Assembly: GCF_009765775.1 (NCBI RefSeq)
Contig: NZ_LMUU01000215.1
Location: 24,781 to 62,313, forward strand
Length of the DNA: 37,533 nucleotides
Direction of reading: 5' to 3'
From: Beijerinckia sp. L45
GTDB taxonomy: Bacteria; Pseudomonadota; Alphaproteobacteria; Rhizobiales; Beijerinckiaceae
Shown: piece after piece, positions 8,567-16,302 of the stretch
Position numbering within the stretch: position 1 is the stretch's first letter
Layout of the letters: each line of letters opens with the position of its first letter
The notes under the pieces: generated by a model
The model's input: the letters and a program-made list of their open reading frames with translations, nothing else
What the model was told of the DNA's origin: nothing
Databases searched by the model: none
Made by a program: the position numbers and the translations under genes

Positions 8567-8938
8567 TCAGCCACCGCCGGCCAAGACCACTACGCCGGCG
8601 GCTATGATGAGTATCCCAAGGATCTTAGGCATCGACACCGGCTCACCCAGCAATGTGCAACCTGCGACCGTCACCACGGCAAAACCGAGCCCAAGGAACG
8701 GGTATGCAAAAGAAGCATCGGCTTTGCTCAAGACATAGATCCACAGCAAGAGGCTGAGGCCGTAGCAGCCCAGGCCGCCGATGACGCCGGGACGTGTCCC
8801 GACGTCGAGGACCATCGCTAAGGGCGAGAGGCCGGTCGGCAAGCCACCACGCATCGCAACCCGCAGGAACAGCTGGGCGGCCGCGTTCAGGCCGACACTA
8901 AGAAGGATGAGTCCAAGGATTCCGAACCGGGGGCTCAC
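8567..8938 (-). CDS. SMR/EmrE-like small membrane transporter, ArnE/F-like putative lipid-linked sugar flippase
   Basis: A 123-residue protein with four hydrophobic helices, the standard SMR/EamA-half size. The stretch IYVLSKADASFAYPFLGLGF resembles the corresponding part of ArnE/ArnF, subunits that flip undecaprenyl-phosphate-aminoarabinose. The GTG start (8938) overlaps the stop of the phosphorylase gene (GTGA). Frames further upstream lie inside that gene and lack helices, so the GTG is preferred. As the last gene of a glycosyltransferase operon, a role in moving a lipid-linked sugar across the inner membrane is a reasonable inference. A drug-efflux role cannot be excluded by sequence alone. 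Confidence 0.8.
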   Translation of the reverse strand: MSPRFGILGLILLSVGLNAAAQLFLRVAMRGGLPTGLSPLAMVLDVGTRPGVIGGLGCYGLSLLLWIYVLSKADASFAYPFLGLGFAVVTVAGCTLLGEPVSMPKILGILIIAAGVVVLAGGG

Positions 8939-9786
8939 GGAGTAGCCAAAGCAGCACTCTGCACGCGATCCTGCCAGGCCCTGGCGAACCGGTTCACTAG
9001 GTCCAGCGAATCCAGCGCGCCGTTCTCGGCGCCCTTCTCGAAGTCCCCCTCGACGCGCCCGAGCTGGTTGGTGACATGAGCCAAGCATAGCACCGGACGA
9101 TCGCAAGCCTTGGCAAAGGCGTAGAGCGCTGCCGCCTCCATCTCGACGGCAACGATTCCCGCCTTCTGCCGTGCCGCAATCGCGGTCTCCGTCTCGCGGA
9201 ACGGGGCATCCGTCGTCCAGGTCGCCCCGCGATGGATCACGTGCGGCGACGTCGCGAACGCGGCTTGTGCCAAGGCGATGAGATCGGCGTCAGCGCCGAT
9301 CCAAGCGGCAGGCGGGAGGTAGTGGTAGCTCGTACCCTCGTCCCGCAACGCGCGGTCGATCAGGATGTGGTAGGGCGGCGACCCCAGATCCTTGATCTGT
9401 CCGGCGGAAGCGACGCTCAGCAGCAGCTCGCAGCCGGACGCGAACAGTTGTTCCCCCACCAGGACGGCGAAGGCCGCGCCGACGGCGTAGCCAACGACCC
9501 CACATCGGATGCCGCCTGCATCCCATTCCCAAAGTTCCGTGTGGTAGCAGGCCCAATCGAGGGACAACGTCGCTCCGCAGATGAGCCTGACGTGTTCGAC
9601 GATATCGCCATCCGGATCGAGGATGCACACGGGCGGGACAGCCCCTCCGCGCAGACCCTTCTGACGCCGCGCCTCACGCAGCATGTTCTCCGGGCGAAAT
9701 ACCGAGACCTCGTCATGGTCGTGACGCTCCAAGAGAGGCGCGTTCATTATCCCGTCGCGCGATTTGACCGGAAGGTCCAAGGTCAT
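8935..9786 (-). CDS. Nucleoside phosphorylase (PNP/UDP phosphorylase family)
   Basis: A 283-residue enzyme of the purine/uridine phosphorylase fold, which cleaves the N-glycosidic bond of a nucleoside with phosphate. Recognisable elements are GVVGYAVGAAFAVLVGEQL, LLSVASAGQI, RDEGTSYHYLPP and the family hallmark VAVEMEAAALYAFA, whose Glu binds the ribose. The ATG at 9786 overlaps the TGA of the GT2 gene. The operon context suggests a dedicated biosynthetic role rather than salvage: it could remove the base from a nucleoside-containing intermediate made by the radical SAM enzyme. Arsenosugar and adenosylhopane routes are precedents for pairing a radical SAM enzyme with a nucleoside-cleaving enzyme. 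The base specificity is unknown. Confidence 0.86.
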   Translation of the reverse strand: MTLDLPVKSRDGIMNAPLLERHDHDEVSVFRPENMLREARRQKGLRGGAVPPVCILDPDGDIVEHVRLICGATLSLDWACYHTELWEWDAGGIRCGVVGYAVGAAFAVLVGEQLFASGCELLLSVASAGQIKDLGSPPYHILIDRALRDEGTSYHYLPPAAWIGADADLIALAQAAFATSPHVIHRGATWTTDAPFRETETAIAARQKAGIVAVEMEAAALYAFAKACDRPVLCLAHVTNQLGRVEGDFEKGAENGALDSLDLVNRFARAWQDRVQSAALATP

Positions 9787-10502
9787 GACTTTGCCTCCTG
9801 AGGTGACAAGGCGGTCTCGCGTTCGCGCGCCACCCTGACGAATGTCGCAACGATGCGCGATCCCGCGCGCAACGTGCCGCGAACGGAGCCGGCGACCTTG
9901 GATTTGCCACCGGTCCGGCAGCGGTTGGGGACCGGGATCTCGAGGACGCGCAGTCTGTTGCGCGCCACCTTCATCTGCATCTCCAAATTCCAGCCGTAGG
10001 TCATCTCCTGCATGGCCAGTCCGAAAAGCATGTCGCGACCGATCGCACGGAAAGCGCACATGTCGGTGTAGCGAACCGCATAGAGCGCCCGCATCGCAAG
10101 GCCCGCTGCAATTCCGGCACTGACTTGATGCCAGCCCATGCTGCCGGGTTCGCGGGTCCCGGTCACGCGCGATCCGATGACGAAATCCTGCGCGCCTGCC
10201 TGGATCGGCGCGACGAGGGCAGCGATCATCGCCGGATCATCGGCACCGTCGCCATCCATGAATACCATGATCGCGTCGCCGGGTGCGGCTTCGCTTGCCT
10301 TGAGACAGGCGCGGCCATAGCCACGCCCGGCTTCGATGACGGTCGCGCCAGCCGCCCTGGCGAGGGCGATCGTCGCGTCCGTGCTACCGCCGTCCGCCAC
10401 GATGATCTGATCGACGACGTCGCGCGGAACAGCCCCGAGCAAAGGCCCTATGGACGCCTCCTCGTTGAGCGTCGGGATCGCCAGGACGATAGGGCGACGC
10501 AT
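9783..10502 (-). CDS. Family 2 glycosyltransferase (dolichyl/polyprenyl-phosphate sugar synthase-like)
   Basis: A 239-residue GT-A glycosyltransferase. It opens with VLAIPTLNEEASIGPLL, has the nucleotide-sugar binding DGGSTDAT and the metal-binding acidic motif MDGDGADDP, and continues with FVIGSRVTG and a C-terminal RTGGKSKVAGSVRGTLRAG typical of DPM1-like enzymes. No membrane helices are evident. The ATG at 10502 overlaps the stop of the radical SAM gene; an upstream in-frame start would lie inside that gene and looks less natural. Within the operon it probably loads a sugar onto a lipid or other carrier. The donor and acceptor are unknown. Confidence 0.88.
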   Translation of the reverse strand: MRRPIVLAIPTLNEEASIGPLLGAVPRDVVDQIIVADGGSTDATIALARAAGATVIEAGRGYGRACLKASEAAPGDAIMVFMDGDGADDPAMIAALVAPIQAGAQDFVIGSRVTGTREPGSMGWHQVSAGIAAGLAMRALYAVRYTDMCAFRAIGRDMLFGLAMQEMTYGWNLEMQMKVARNRLRVLEIPVPNRCRTGGKSKVAGSVRGTLRAGSRIVATFVRVARERETALSPQEAKS

Positions 10503-11572
10503 CAGAGGCTCCAGCGCAAGCCGCAACTCGCGCAGGCCGTCGGCGGCTTGTCGGAGAGCAGCGCTTCGCGGAAGTCCGTGTAGGCCGCGCCGTTCCAGAT
10601 ATCGCGCAAGCTCTGCTGGGTGGCGTCACCCAGCGTATAGTTGTCGTAGCCGCGCTGCGAGAAGGGCGCGATGCAGCAGGGCAGCGCGCGACCGTTCGCC
10701 GTGAAGTACATTACCGACCACGGTCGTCGGCACATCGACCAAGGCGACCCGTCGTCGTGGCGCTTGAGGCTCATGCCCGGCTCCGAGGCCGCCCCGGACG
10801 CGCTGAAGCTGATGCCGAGCGACTCCGCCAACGCGGCGGCTTCGGCGATGAAGACGGACTCTTCTGAATTCATCCGCTCGTAGAGCGCCTGGTCCGGCCG
10901 GGCGAGACCGATGGCGTCATCCTCGAAGAAGACCAGGCGCTGAAGGTAGACCTCCTTCACGCCGATCTCCGCGGCGACGCGGACGAACTCCGGAAGCTCG
11001 CCGATCGTCTCCTTCAGGCCCGTCAGCCAGGCGGAGACGCGCGGCAGCGTGTGCCCCTCGCGCTCCTGCATAGCGCGGAACGCTTTCACGTTGTGCAGGA
11101 TGCGGTGGAAGTAGTTCTTGCCGCGCACGGCGAGATAGGACGACGGGTTCGAGGCGTCGAGCGAAACGCGCAGCTCGTCGAGCCCCGCGTCGATCATCGC
11201 GCGGCCGTTGCGCTCCGTCAGCAGCGTGCCGTTGGTGTTGAAAAGCACATAGACGCCGCGATCCTTGAGATAGCGCACCATCTGCGGCAGATTCTTGACG
11301 AGCATTGGCTCGCCGACGCCGTGCAGCACGGCGCGCTGCAGCGTCGGGATCTGATCGACAATGGACGTGAATAGCTCCCAGCTGATATCGGCCGGCGGCT
11401 CCAGCTCGACATAGGTGCGTGGGCACGTCGTACAAAGCAGATTGCAGCGGTTCGTCGTCTCCAGGTAGAGACAGACCGGCTCGCGTTCCATGCGCTTCGC
11501 GCGCTCCGGCGCGACGCTTTCGAAGTATCGTTTGGGATCAACCGATGGTCGGGGCGGCGACAGGATGTCCAT
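10502..11572 (-). CDS. Radical SAM protein with SPASM-like C-terminus
   Basis: A 356-residue radical SAM enzyme. The iron-sulfur/SAM motif is CNLLCTTC (CxxxCxxC, about residues 43-50), preceded by LYLETTNR. Later barrel elements include VLHGVGEPML, LFNTNGTLL and LRVSLDAS. The C-terminal region has further cysteines in a SPASM-like arrangement (SMCRRPW, ALPCCIAPF, and CASCGLRW at the end), which likely ligate auxiliary clusters. Its start overlaps the preceding membrane glycosyltransferase by 35 bases, longer than the other junctions; no better internal start is evident. No precursor peptide is visible next to it. The company of glycosyltransferases and a nucleoside phosphorylase points to sugar or nucleoside chemistry rather than peptide modification, but that is inference. 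Confidence 0.88.
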   Translation of the reverse strand: MDILSPPRPSVDPKRYFESVAPERAKRMEREPVCLYLETTNRCNLLCTTCPRTYVELEPPADISWELFTSIVDQIPTLQRAVLHGVGEPMLVKNLPQMVRYLKDRGVYVLFNTNGTLLTERNGRAMIDAGLDELRVSLDASNPSSYLAVRGKNYFHRILHNVKAFRAMQEREGHTLPRVSAWLTGLKETIGELPEFVRVAAEIGVKEVYLQRLVFFEDDAIGLARPDQALYERMNSEESVFIAEAAALAESLGISFSASGAASEPGMSLKRHDDGSPWSMCRRPWSVMYFTANGRALPCCIAPFSQRGYDNYTLGDATQQSLRDIWNGAAYTDFREALLSDKPPTACASCGLRWSL

Positions 11573-12884
11573 GACGCTTATCCTTGAAAGTCAGAGCGCG
11601 GAGGGCGAGATCGATTGCCAGAAAGACGAAGAACGGGCCGTAGAAGATCGATGCGCCGGCGAAGCTCGGCGGCCAGCCGGCCACGTAGAGCAGTGTGCTC
11701 GACCCGGTAAGGTAGAGGACGGGCCAGGACGGGACGAAGCAGAGGAACGGGATCAGCCAAGCGAAATACCAGGCGAAGTGCGGCGAGGTCAGAACGGTGT
11801 AGGTGCCAACGATGAGGAACGCACCGGCGATGTCGGCGCCGTCGCTTATCCCACTGGTCTTGCGGGCCAACAGCACGATCAGTCCAACCGCACCGAGAGC
11901 CAGGGCCGCGACCGGCATGTAGAGCGCGAACGCCCACTGCGGGATCTCGACAACGTGCCGAAGCAGCACCCAGAGATAGAGGCCGGAGCCGTCGCGCAGA
12001 CCCTCCTCGTCGGAGTAGCCGCCGAGGAATCCGAAAATCTTTTTCCCGGCGCTGATGTAGGGAAGATAGAGCAGCGCGATCGTCGCGGCGCCGGCAAGCG
12101 GAAGGCGCCAATCCCAGCGCCGGTAAAGCGCCGGACCGACGACGACGGGGAAGAATTTGACGAGCGCGGCTCCGCCGAGCGCGATGCCGGCGAGGATCGG
12201 GTGCCTCCGATCCGCGGCGAGGAGCGAAAGCATGACGCAGGCGACCGCGATCGCATCGACATGGCCGCTTCCGGAAAACTCCCAGATCGGCAACGGATGC
12301 CAAGCGTAGAGCAACACGCGCGTCGCCGGGATCCTGCGGCTCCGCAGCAGGCCTAGGATCGCCCAGATGGCCACCATCTCGAAGCCGACCATCGCGGCCT
12401 TCATCGCTGTCAGACTTTCGCTGACGCGAGTCACGAGGAAGAAAACGATCTGGGCGAGCGGCGGATAGATCGTCGGCGCGTATTCGGCGCGGTTGATCTC
12501 GGGATAGATCTCGTCGTCGCGCAGGAACGCCAGATGCGGATCGGCTGGAATGTATTCGTAGGGATTGATGCCCGCGGCCTGCACGCGACCATCCCACACA
12601 TAGCGGTTGATGTCGGTCGAGACGGGGTCCGCGAACAGCAGCATCAGCCGCAGGACCGCGGCCACGCCGAGGATGAAGATCAGCGCGCGTCGCGATGCGT
12701 CGGCGTCCTGGCCGCGATCGCGCAATGAAACGAAGACCGCCATGGCATAGATCGCCACTTCGACGGACGTGCCGAGGAAGATCGGCATGTGTTCTTCCGC
12801 ATAGAGCGAACTGGCGAGCACGGCGTGGACGCTGAACAGCGCAGTCGCAAGCAGCGCCAGACATCCAAGCGACCAGCGCGTCAT
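11538..12884 (-). CDS. Polytopic membrane glycosyltransferase (GT87/mannosyltransferase type)
   Basis: A 448-residue membrane protein with about ten hydrophobic helices. The loop after the early helices carries DPVSTDINRYVWDGRVQA and GINPYEYIPADP, the acidic, Tyr/Asn-rich pattern of lipid-phosphate-sugar-dependent GT-C enzymes such as GT87. Further family-like elements are APTIYPPLAQIVF, WHPLPIWEFSGSGHVDA and ALVKFFPVVVGPAL. The ATG at 12884 overlaps the stop of the DUF2064 gene (ATGA). The same frame extends much further upstream, but only antisense-like sequence lies there. It probably transfers a hexose from a polyprenyl-phosphate carrier on the periplasmic side, consistent with the GT2 and flippase genes downstream. 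Its substrates are unknown. Confidence 0.85.
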   Translation of the reverse strand: MTRWSLGCLALLATALFSVHAVLASSLYAEEHMPIFLGTSVEVAIYAMAVFVSLRDRGQDADASRRALIFILGVAAVLRLMLLFADPVSTDINRYVWDGRVQAAGINPYEYIPADPHLAFLRDDEIYPEINRAEYAPTIYPPLAQIVFFLVTRVSESLTAMKAAMVGFEMVAIWAILGLLRSRRIPATRVLLYAWHPLPIWEFSGSGHVDAIAVACVMLSLLAADRRHPILAGIALGGAALVKFFPVVVGPALYRRWDWRLPLAGAATIALLYLPYISAGKKIFGFLGGYSDEEGLRDGSGLYLWVLLRHVVEIPQWAFALYMPVAALALGAVGLIVLLARKTSGISDGADIAGAFLIVGTYTVLTSPHFAWYFAWLIPFLCFVPSWPVLYLTGSSTLLYVAGWPPSFAGASIFYGPFFVFLAIDLALRALTFKDKRHGHPVAAPTIG

Positions 12885-13720
12885 CCGCTCGACCGTTCCA
12901 GAGAAACGTCGCCAAGACGGAAGGCAAGGCGAGCGTCGCGGTCCAGGCGCTCGATCAGGGATCGGGTGTGTCGTGCTTCCGCAGGCCGCGCATCGCCGAT
13001 TCCGAACGCATGGCCGTCGAACAATTCGCCGCGCAGGATCGCGAGCGCTTCTGCATCGTCGACGTCGTACCATGTCGGCAGCACGTGGACGGCCAGTCCG
13101 ATCTCGGTGGCCCGTTCCAAGGTCTGCGCGGCGACGCGCTCCGTGCTCCAGGCGATGTCCTCGAAAAGGCGTGCGTGATGCCGCTTCAAGCCGAGAAGGT
13201 AATAGCCGCCGTCGTTCGAGGGACCGAGCACGGCTCGGTCTCCTGGCGCCGCGAGAACGCGCGCGGCTTCGAGGAGGAAGGCCTGCGGGAGGGTGGGGCT
13301 GTCGGCGTTGAGCACGCAGGCCGCACCATGCCCGCGGCCCAGGAGCTCGACGATCGTAGCCGACAGGCATTCGCCGAAATTCGGATGCCAGGCTTCAAAG
13401 ATTTTGATGCCAGCGGGAAGGAAATCAAAGAAAGCGTGCTCACCGGGAGGGCCATACGCCATGTATCCAGCGATCGAGCCGCCGCGGCCAGCGTTCAGCA
13501 GGTTGGCGGCGATGTCGCGGAGAAACGCCGTGTTGAACAGCGCAGCCTCGTCGCCCGTAAGCGGTGGCGACAGGCGCGTCTTAGTACGACCGGGCTTCGA
13601 CGCCTTGGCCATGACCGCGATGCCACAGAACGCCAATCCATGAAGCGGCGCTATCCCATCCTCGCCCTGCGGCCTAAGCATTGGCAAGCCGACATTTGCA
13701 GAAGAGCAGGACTTCGACAT
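12881..13720 (-). CDS. DUF2064/TIGR04282-type glycosyltransferase-like protein
   Basis: A 279-residue nucleotide-diphospho-sugar transferase-like protein. Hallmarks are IAVMAKASKPGRTKTRLSPP at the start of the fold, VLNADSPTLP (the acidic metal/nucleotide site) and VLGPSNDGGYYLLGL. This family was first described as a radical SAM-associated transferase and is now often labelled arsenosugar biosynthesis glycosyltransferase. Here it is the first gene of an operon with a radical SAM protein, a GT2 enzyme and a nucleoside phosphorylase, which agrees with that association. The ATG at 13720 has a GAGGA element just upstream and is preferred over a TTG at 13780. Its exact reaction is not known from sequence, and no arsM or arsS gene is in the window. 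Confidence 0.82.
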   Translation of the reverse strand: MSKSCSSANVGLPMLRPQGEDGIAPLHGLAFCGIAVMAKASKPGRTKTRLSPPLTGDEAALFNTAFLRDIAANLLNAGRGGSIAGYMAYGPPGEHAFFDFLPAGIKIFEAWHPNFGECLSATIVELLGRGHGAACVLNADSPTLPQAFLLEAARVLAAPGDRAVLGPSNDGGYYLLGLKRHHARLFEDIAWSTERVAAQTLERATEIGLAVHVLPTWYDVDDAEALAILRGELFDGHAFGIGDARPAEARHTRSLIERLDRDARLAFRLGDVSLERSSG

Positions 13721-14219
13721 CGCTTCCTCGATAAAGACCTTCTCGCAATCCAGCCTCCTCGAGGTTAATCGTTCTCTCAAAGGATTACGATGTGGAATCG
13801 CTTTCAGTTACACGAAGACCAAATTAATTGTTGCGCCGAGACGTTCGGGTACGATGCAACTGGCGAGCCCACAGGGCTGGAACGCACCAAACCTTCATCA
13901 ATGCGCCCGTGCGTTGCGCTGGCTCGAGGCTGCGTAAGCGTGATCATGCGATGCCGCCCTGACGCATGATGGCCGATGCCAACGATCGCTTTCACAGGTG
14001 AGCGCGGTGCTTCTGCCCTGTGCAGGCTTTTATACGTTGCGGAGGCGGTTAGCGAACGCTGGCATGCTTCTCGACTCCAAAGCAATCCTGACCTGTCTTG
14101 CTCCAAAGAATGAAAATGCCGGACAGTTCGTGCCGGCACCGCGACAGGGACTCAGTCGCGGTGCCACGCTTCGGATCGAATTTGAGCAAAGGAAATCGAT
14201 ATCGGTTTCGGTGTCCAGG
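13721..14219. other. Upstream region of the radical SAM/glycosyltransferase operon
   Basis: About 500 bases with no convincing gene. It probably holds the promoter of the minus-strand operon starting at 13720, since no other space is available for it. The only strong structure is the hairpin at 14135-14165. Open frames across it on either strand lack start signals and recognisable domains. Confidence 0.5.
14135..14165. terminator. Strong 11-bp stem-loop, possible terminator
   Basis: Perfect inverted repeat GGCACCGCGAC / GTCGCGGTGCC (14135-14145 and 14155-14165) with a nine-base loop. It lies just downstream, on the minus strand, of the 23-codon frame ending at 14220. No clear U-tract follows on either strand, so intrinsic termination is possible but unproven. 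It could instead be a stable leader structure or a protein site. Confidence 0.5.
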
Positions 14220-14291
14220 CTACTGAACCATGTCTTCCGCTGGGGTCGTCATCAACGCCATGTAACGGTCGGCGGGGCCCAACAAAGCCAT
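14220..14291 (-). CDS. Possible 23-residue small protein
   Basis: ATG at 14291 is preceded by a good ribosome-binding site (AGGAG, about eight bases upstream), and the frame encodes MALLGPADRYMALMTTPAED plus three residues before TAG. A strong hairpin follows about 55 bases after the stop. Short frames arise easily by chance, so the support is the ribosome-binding site and the hairpin only. It could be a genuine small protein, an attenuator leader peptide, or the remaining start of a lost gene. Confidence 0.35.
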   Translation of the reverse strand: MALLGPADRYMALMTTPAEDMVQ

Positions 14292-14659
14292 CTGTGGGTC
14301 TCCTAGAGTTGAGGTGGGAAGCATGGCTCAATCTCTCGGTTTCTGACGATGGAAGTTGCTCGCAAACGTCGAAAGCCAACCTGTTGACCGATTGGCTTGT
14401 CGATCTCCTCGTGACGGACGGCTGCCTGCGGCGTGAATGGGTGGCGAACGTCGGCAGTTGGCGCGAAGCTGTCCGGCAGTTTCAGCGTTTTTCTTGCCGA
14501 AATCTGTCATTGGGAGCAAGACGATCAGGCGGCTGTTTTGCTGATCACGCTACTTCCGGCCAAACGCACTCCACTTCACTGCGCGGAAGTTTTCGGCCCA
14601 GTCTCATCGACCTACTTGCGGCCCACAACGATGGCCCTCCGATCCAGCGGATGCCCAGC
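14292..14659. other. Intergenic stretch, nothing recognised
   Basis: About 370 bases between the 23-codon frame and the 3' end of the MFS gene. Frames are short or run antisense into the MFS gene. Base composition is less GC-rich than in the surrounding genes. No repeat, RNA gene or domain could be recognised. Part of it may carry a promoter for minus-strand transcription toward 14291. Confidence 0.45.
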
Positions 14660-16183
14660 TTAGCTTCGCTTCGGTATCTGGACATCCTCAAGCAGAAGCG
14701 TCAGCGCCATGGCGACGAAGTAGAGTGCCGCAACCCACACGAACATCGTGTTAAACCCGGACGAATAGTGGCCGAGCACCGCTTCACGGAGCGTGGCCGG
14801 CAGGCTCGCTGCGAGACGCGGGTTCAGTCCGGTCAGTCCTTCCGGCAACAGCGCGGCAGCACTGGCGGGAAGCTCGGCTGTCTGTCGGTTCAACGCCCAG
14901 GTCATCACGGCGCCGTTCAACGCCATCCCCAACGATGCCCCGATGGTTCTTGCCTGGGTGACCAGCGAGGTCACCGCGCCGATGTCCTGCAGAGGGGCTG
15001 CGGCCTGGATCGCCACGATCAGCACCTGGAACTGCAGGCCCATGCTGATACCGAACAAGCCCATCATTGCCGCCAACACCCAACTCGGCGTGTGCAAATC
15101 GACAAGGAGAAAACCTAGCATCAGCAATCCGCCGATACCCATCGCCGCTACCGGCATCCATTTGTAGCGACCCGTCGCGGAGATCACCCGGCCTGCCAAG
15201 ATCGAGACGATCATCGAGGTTACGGAAGCCGGCAAGAACAGGAATCCAACCGCGGCCGGGCTCAACCCGGTCAACGTCTGCATGTACAGCGCGAAATAAA
15301 AGAACATTCCCAGTGTGGTCGAGCCGGAGATTAGCGATACACCTGAGACGATAGGGACTGTTGAACTCTTGAACAGCCGCAGGGGCACGACAGGCTCCTC
15401 AGCCCGCTGCTCGACCACGATGAACAAGGTGATGGCTGCCAACGCAACCGCCGGCAGCACGAAGGTGAGCGGGTCCGGGCCTGCTGGGTCCAGCACGTGG
15501 TAGCCCCAGTAAACGATAGCAGTCGTACCGACAGCCAGAAGAGAACCGCCCAGATAATCAATACTATGCGTTCTAGCGCTGGATTGACCGCGCATGACGA
15601 ACGCCAGTAGTGCGAGGACGACGATTCCGACTGGCAGGTTCACCAGGAAGACCCAGCGCCAGCCGAAAAGGCTGGTAATATAGCCTCCTGCCAAGGGCCC
15701 GAGGACCGACGATAGTGCGAAGACCGCCGAACTGTATCCTTGATATCTGGCGCGATCGCGCGGCCCGAAGAGTTCGCCTATCATAGCGAAGGCCGAGACC
15801 ATCAGGCCGCCGCCGCCGATACCCTGCAAGACGCGCGCGGCGATCAGACTTTCCATCGACCATGCGGTGCCGCAGACCAACGAGCCTAACAGGAACAGAC
15901 CGATCGCCGCCAATACCACGTTCTTGCGGCCGTACATGTCGCCAAGCTTGCCGTAGAACGGCGAGACGGCAGCGGTCGAGAGCAAGTAGGCGGCGCCGAC
16001 CCAGCCGAACAAATGAAGGTTGCCGAGTTCCCCAGCGATGGTGGGCAACGCTGTGACGACGATCTGCATGTCGATGGTGGCCATGAACATGGCAATCAGC
16101 GCACCGAAATAGATGATCAAGGTTGTCTTGTCGGGCCCGGCCTCGGCAGGGGTAGCAAGAGGAATGGTGGCTTCTAGGGGCAT
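14660..16183 (-). CDS. MFS drug exporter, DHA2 family (EmrB/QacA type, 14 helices)
   Basis: A 507-residue membrane protein with the hydrophobic profile of a 14-helix proton-coupled drug exporter. Family motifs are present: MATIDMQIVVTALPTIAGEL in helix 1, PFYGKLGDMYGRKNV (motif A) after helix 2, LQGIGGGGLMVSAFAMIGEL in helices 4-5, and LGPLAGGYITSLFGWRWVFL (motif C region). The ATG at 16183 is preceded by GAAGGAAA. It is divergent from a MarR-family regulator across about 120 bases that carry palindromes, a typical arrangement of a regulated multidrug exporter. The substrate is unknown. Confidence 0.93.
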   Translation of the reverse strand: MPLEATIPLATPAEAGPDKTTLIIYFGALIAMFMATIDMQIVVTALPTIAGELGNLHLFGWVGAAYLLSTAAVSPFYGKLGDMYGRKNVVLAAIGLFLLGSLVCGTAWSMESLIAARVLQGIGGGGLMVSAFAMIGELFGPRDRARYQGYSSAVFALSSVLGPLAGGYITSLFGWRWVFLVNLPVGIVVLALLAFVMRGQSSARTHSIDYLGGSLLAVGTTAIVYWGYHVLDPAGPDPLTFVLPAVALAAITLFIVVEQRAEEPVVPLRLFKSSTVPIVSGVSLISGSTTLGMFFYFALYMQTLTGLSPAAVGFLFLPASVTSMIVSILAGRVISATGRYKWMPVAAMGIGGLLMLGFLLVDLHTPSWVLAAMMGLFGISMGLQFQVLIVAIQAAAPLQDIGAVTSLVTQARTIGASLGMALNGAVMTWALNRQTAELPASAAALLPEGLTGLNPRLAASLPATLREAVLGHYSSGFNTMFVWVAALYFVAMALTLLLEDVQIPKRS

Positions 16184-16222
16184 GGATTTCCTTCGCCGAT
16201 AAGGAAATAATTATGTGCTGCC

Positions 16223-16280
16223 GACATGTATATGTCAAATACAAATATGTGAGATCGACATATGATTGACATTCACATGT
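16223..16280. promoter_or_regulatory. Palindromic AT-rich elements between MFS and MarR genes, putative operators
   Basis: Within an unusually AT-rich spacer lie GACAT-GTAT-ATGTC (16223-16236), CATATG (16259-16264) and ACATGT (16275-16280), several sharing an ACATRT core. Their position between a MarR regulator and its divergent exporter makes autoregulatory operators likely. Which of them is bound is not determinable by eye. Confidence 0.6.
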
Positions 16281-16302
16281 ATTTTTGCTAACGCGCTTTT
16301 AC

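Noticed and set aside
8935-9786. Hopanoid biosynthesis (HpnG/HpnH-like pair)
   Set aside because: A radical SAM enzyme and a nucleoside phosphorylase co-occur, but there is no squalene/hopene gene, and the radical SAM protein's C-terminal cysteines and the glycosyltransferases do not fit.
10502-11572. Radical SAM gene as a RiPP maturase
   Set aside because: SPASM-like cysteines would allow it, but no candidate precursor peptide lies beside it and all neighbours are sugar or nucleoside enzymes.
13804-14139. Minus-strand frame of 111 codons upstream of the glycan operon
   Set aside because: No ribosome-binding site, domain or coherent composition; it crosses the hairpin-flanked spacer.
14294-15118. 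Plus-strand frame of 274 codons entering the MFS gene
   Set aside because: Most of it is antisense to the MFS exporter, and the rest has no domain or start signal.
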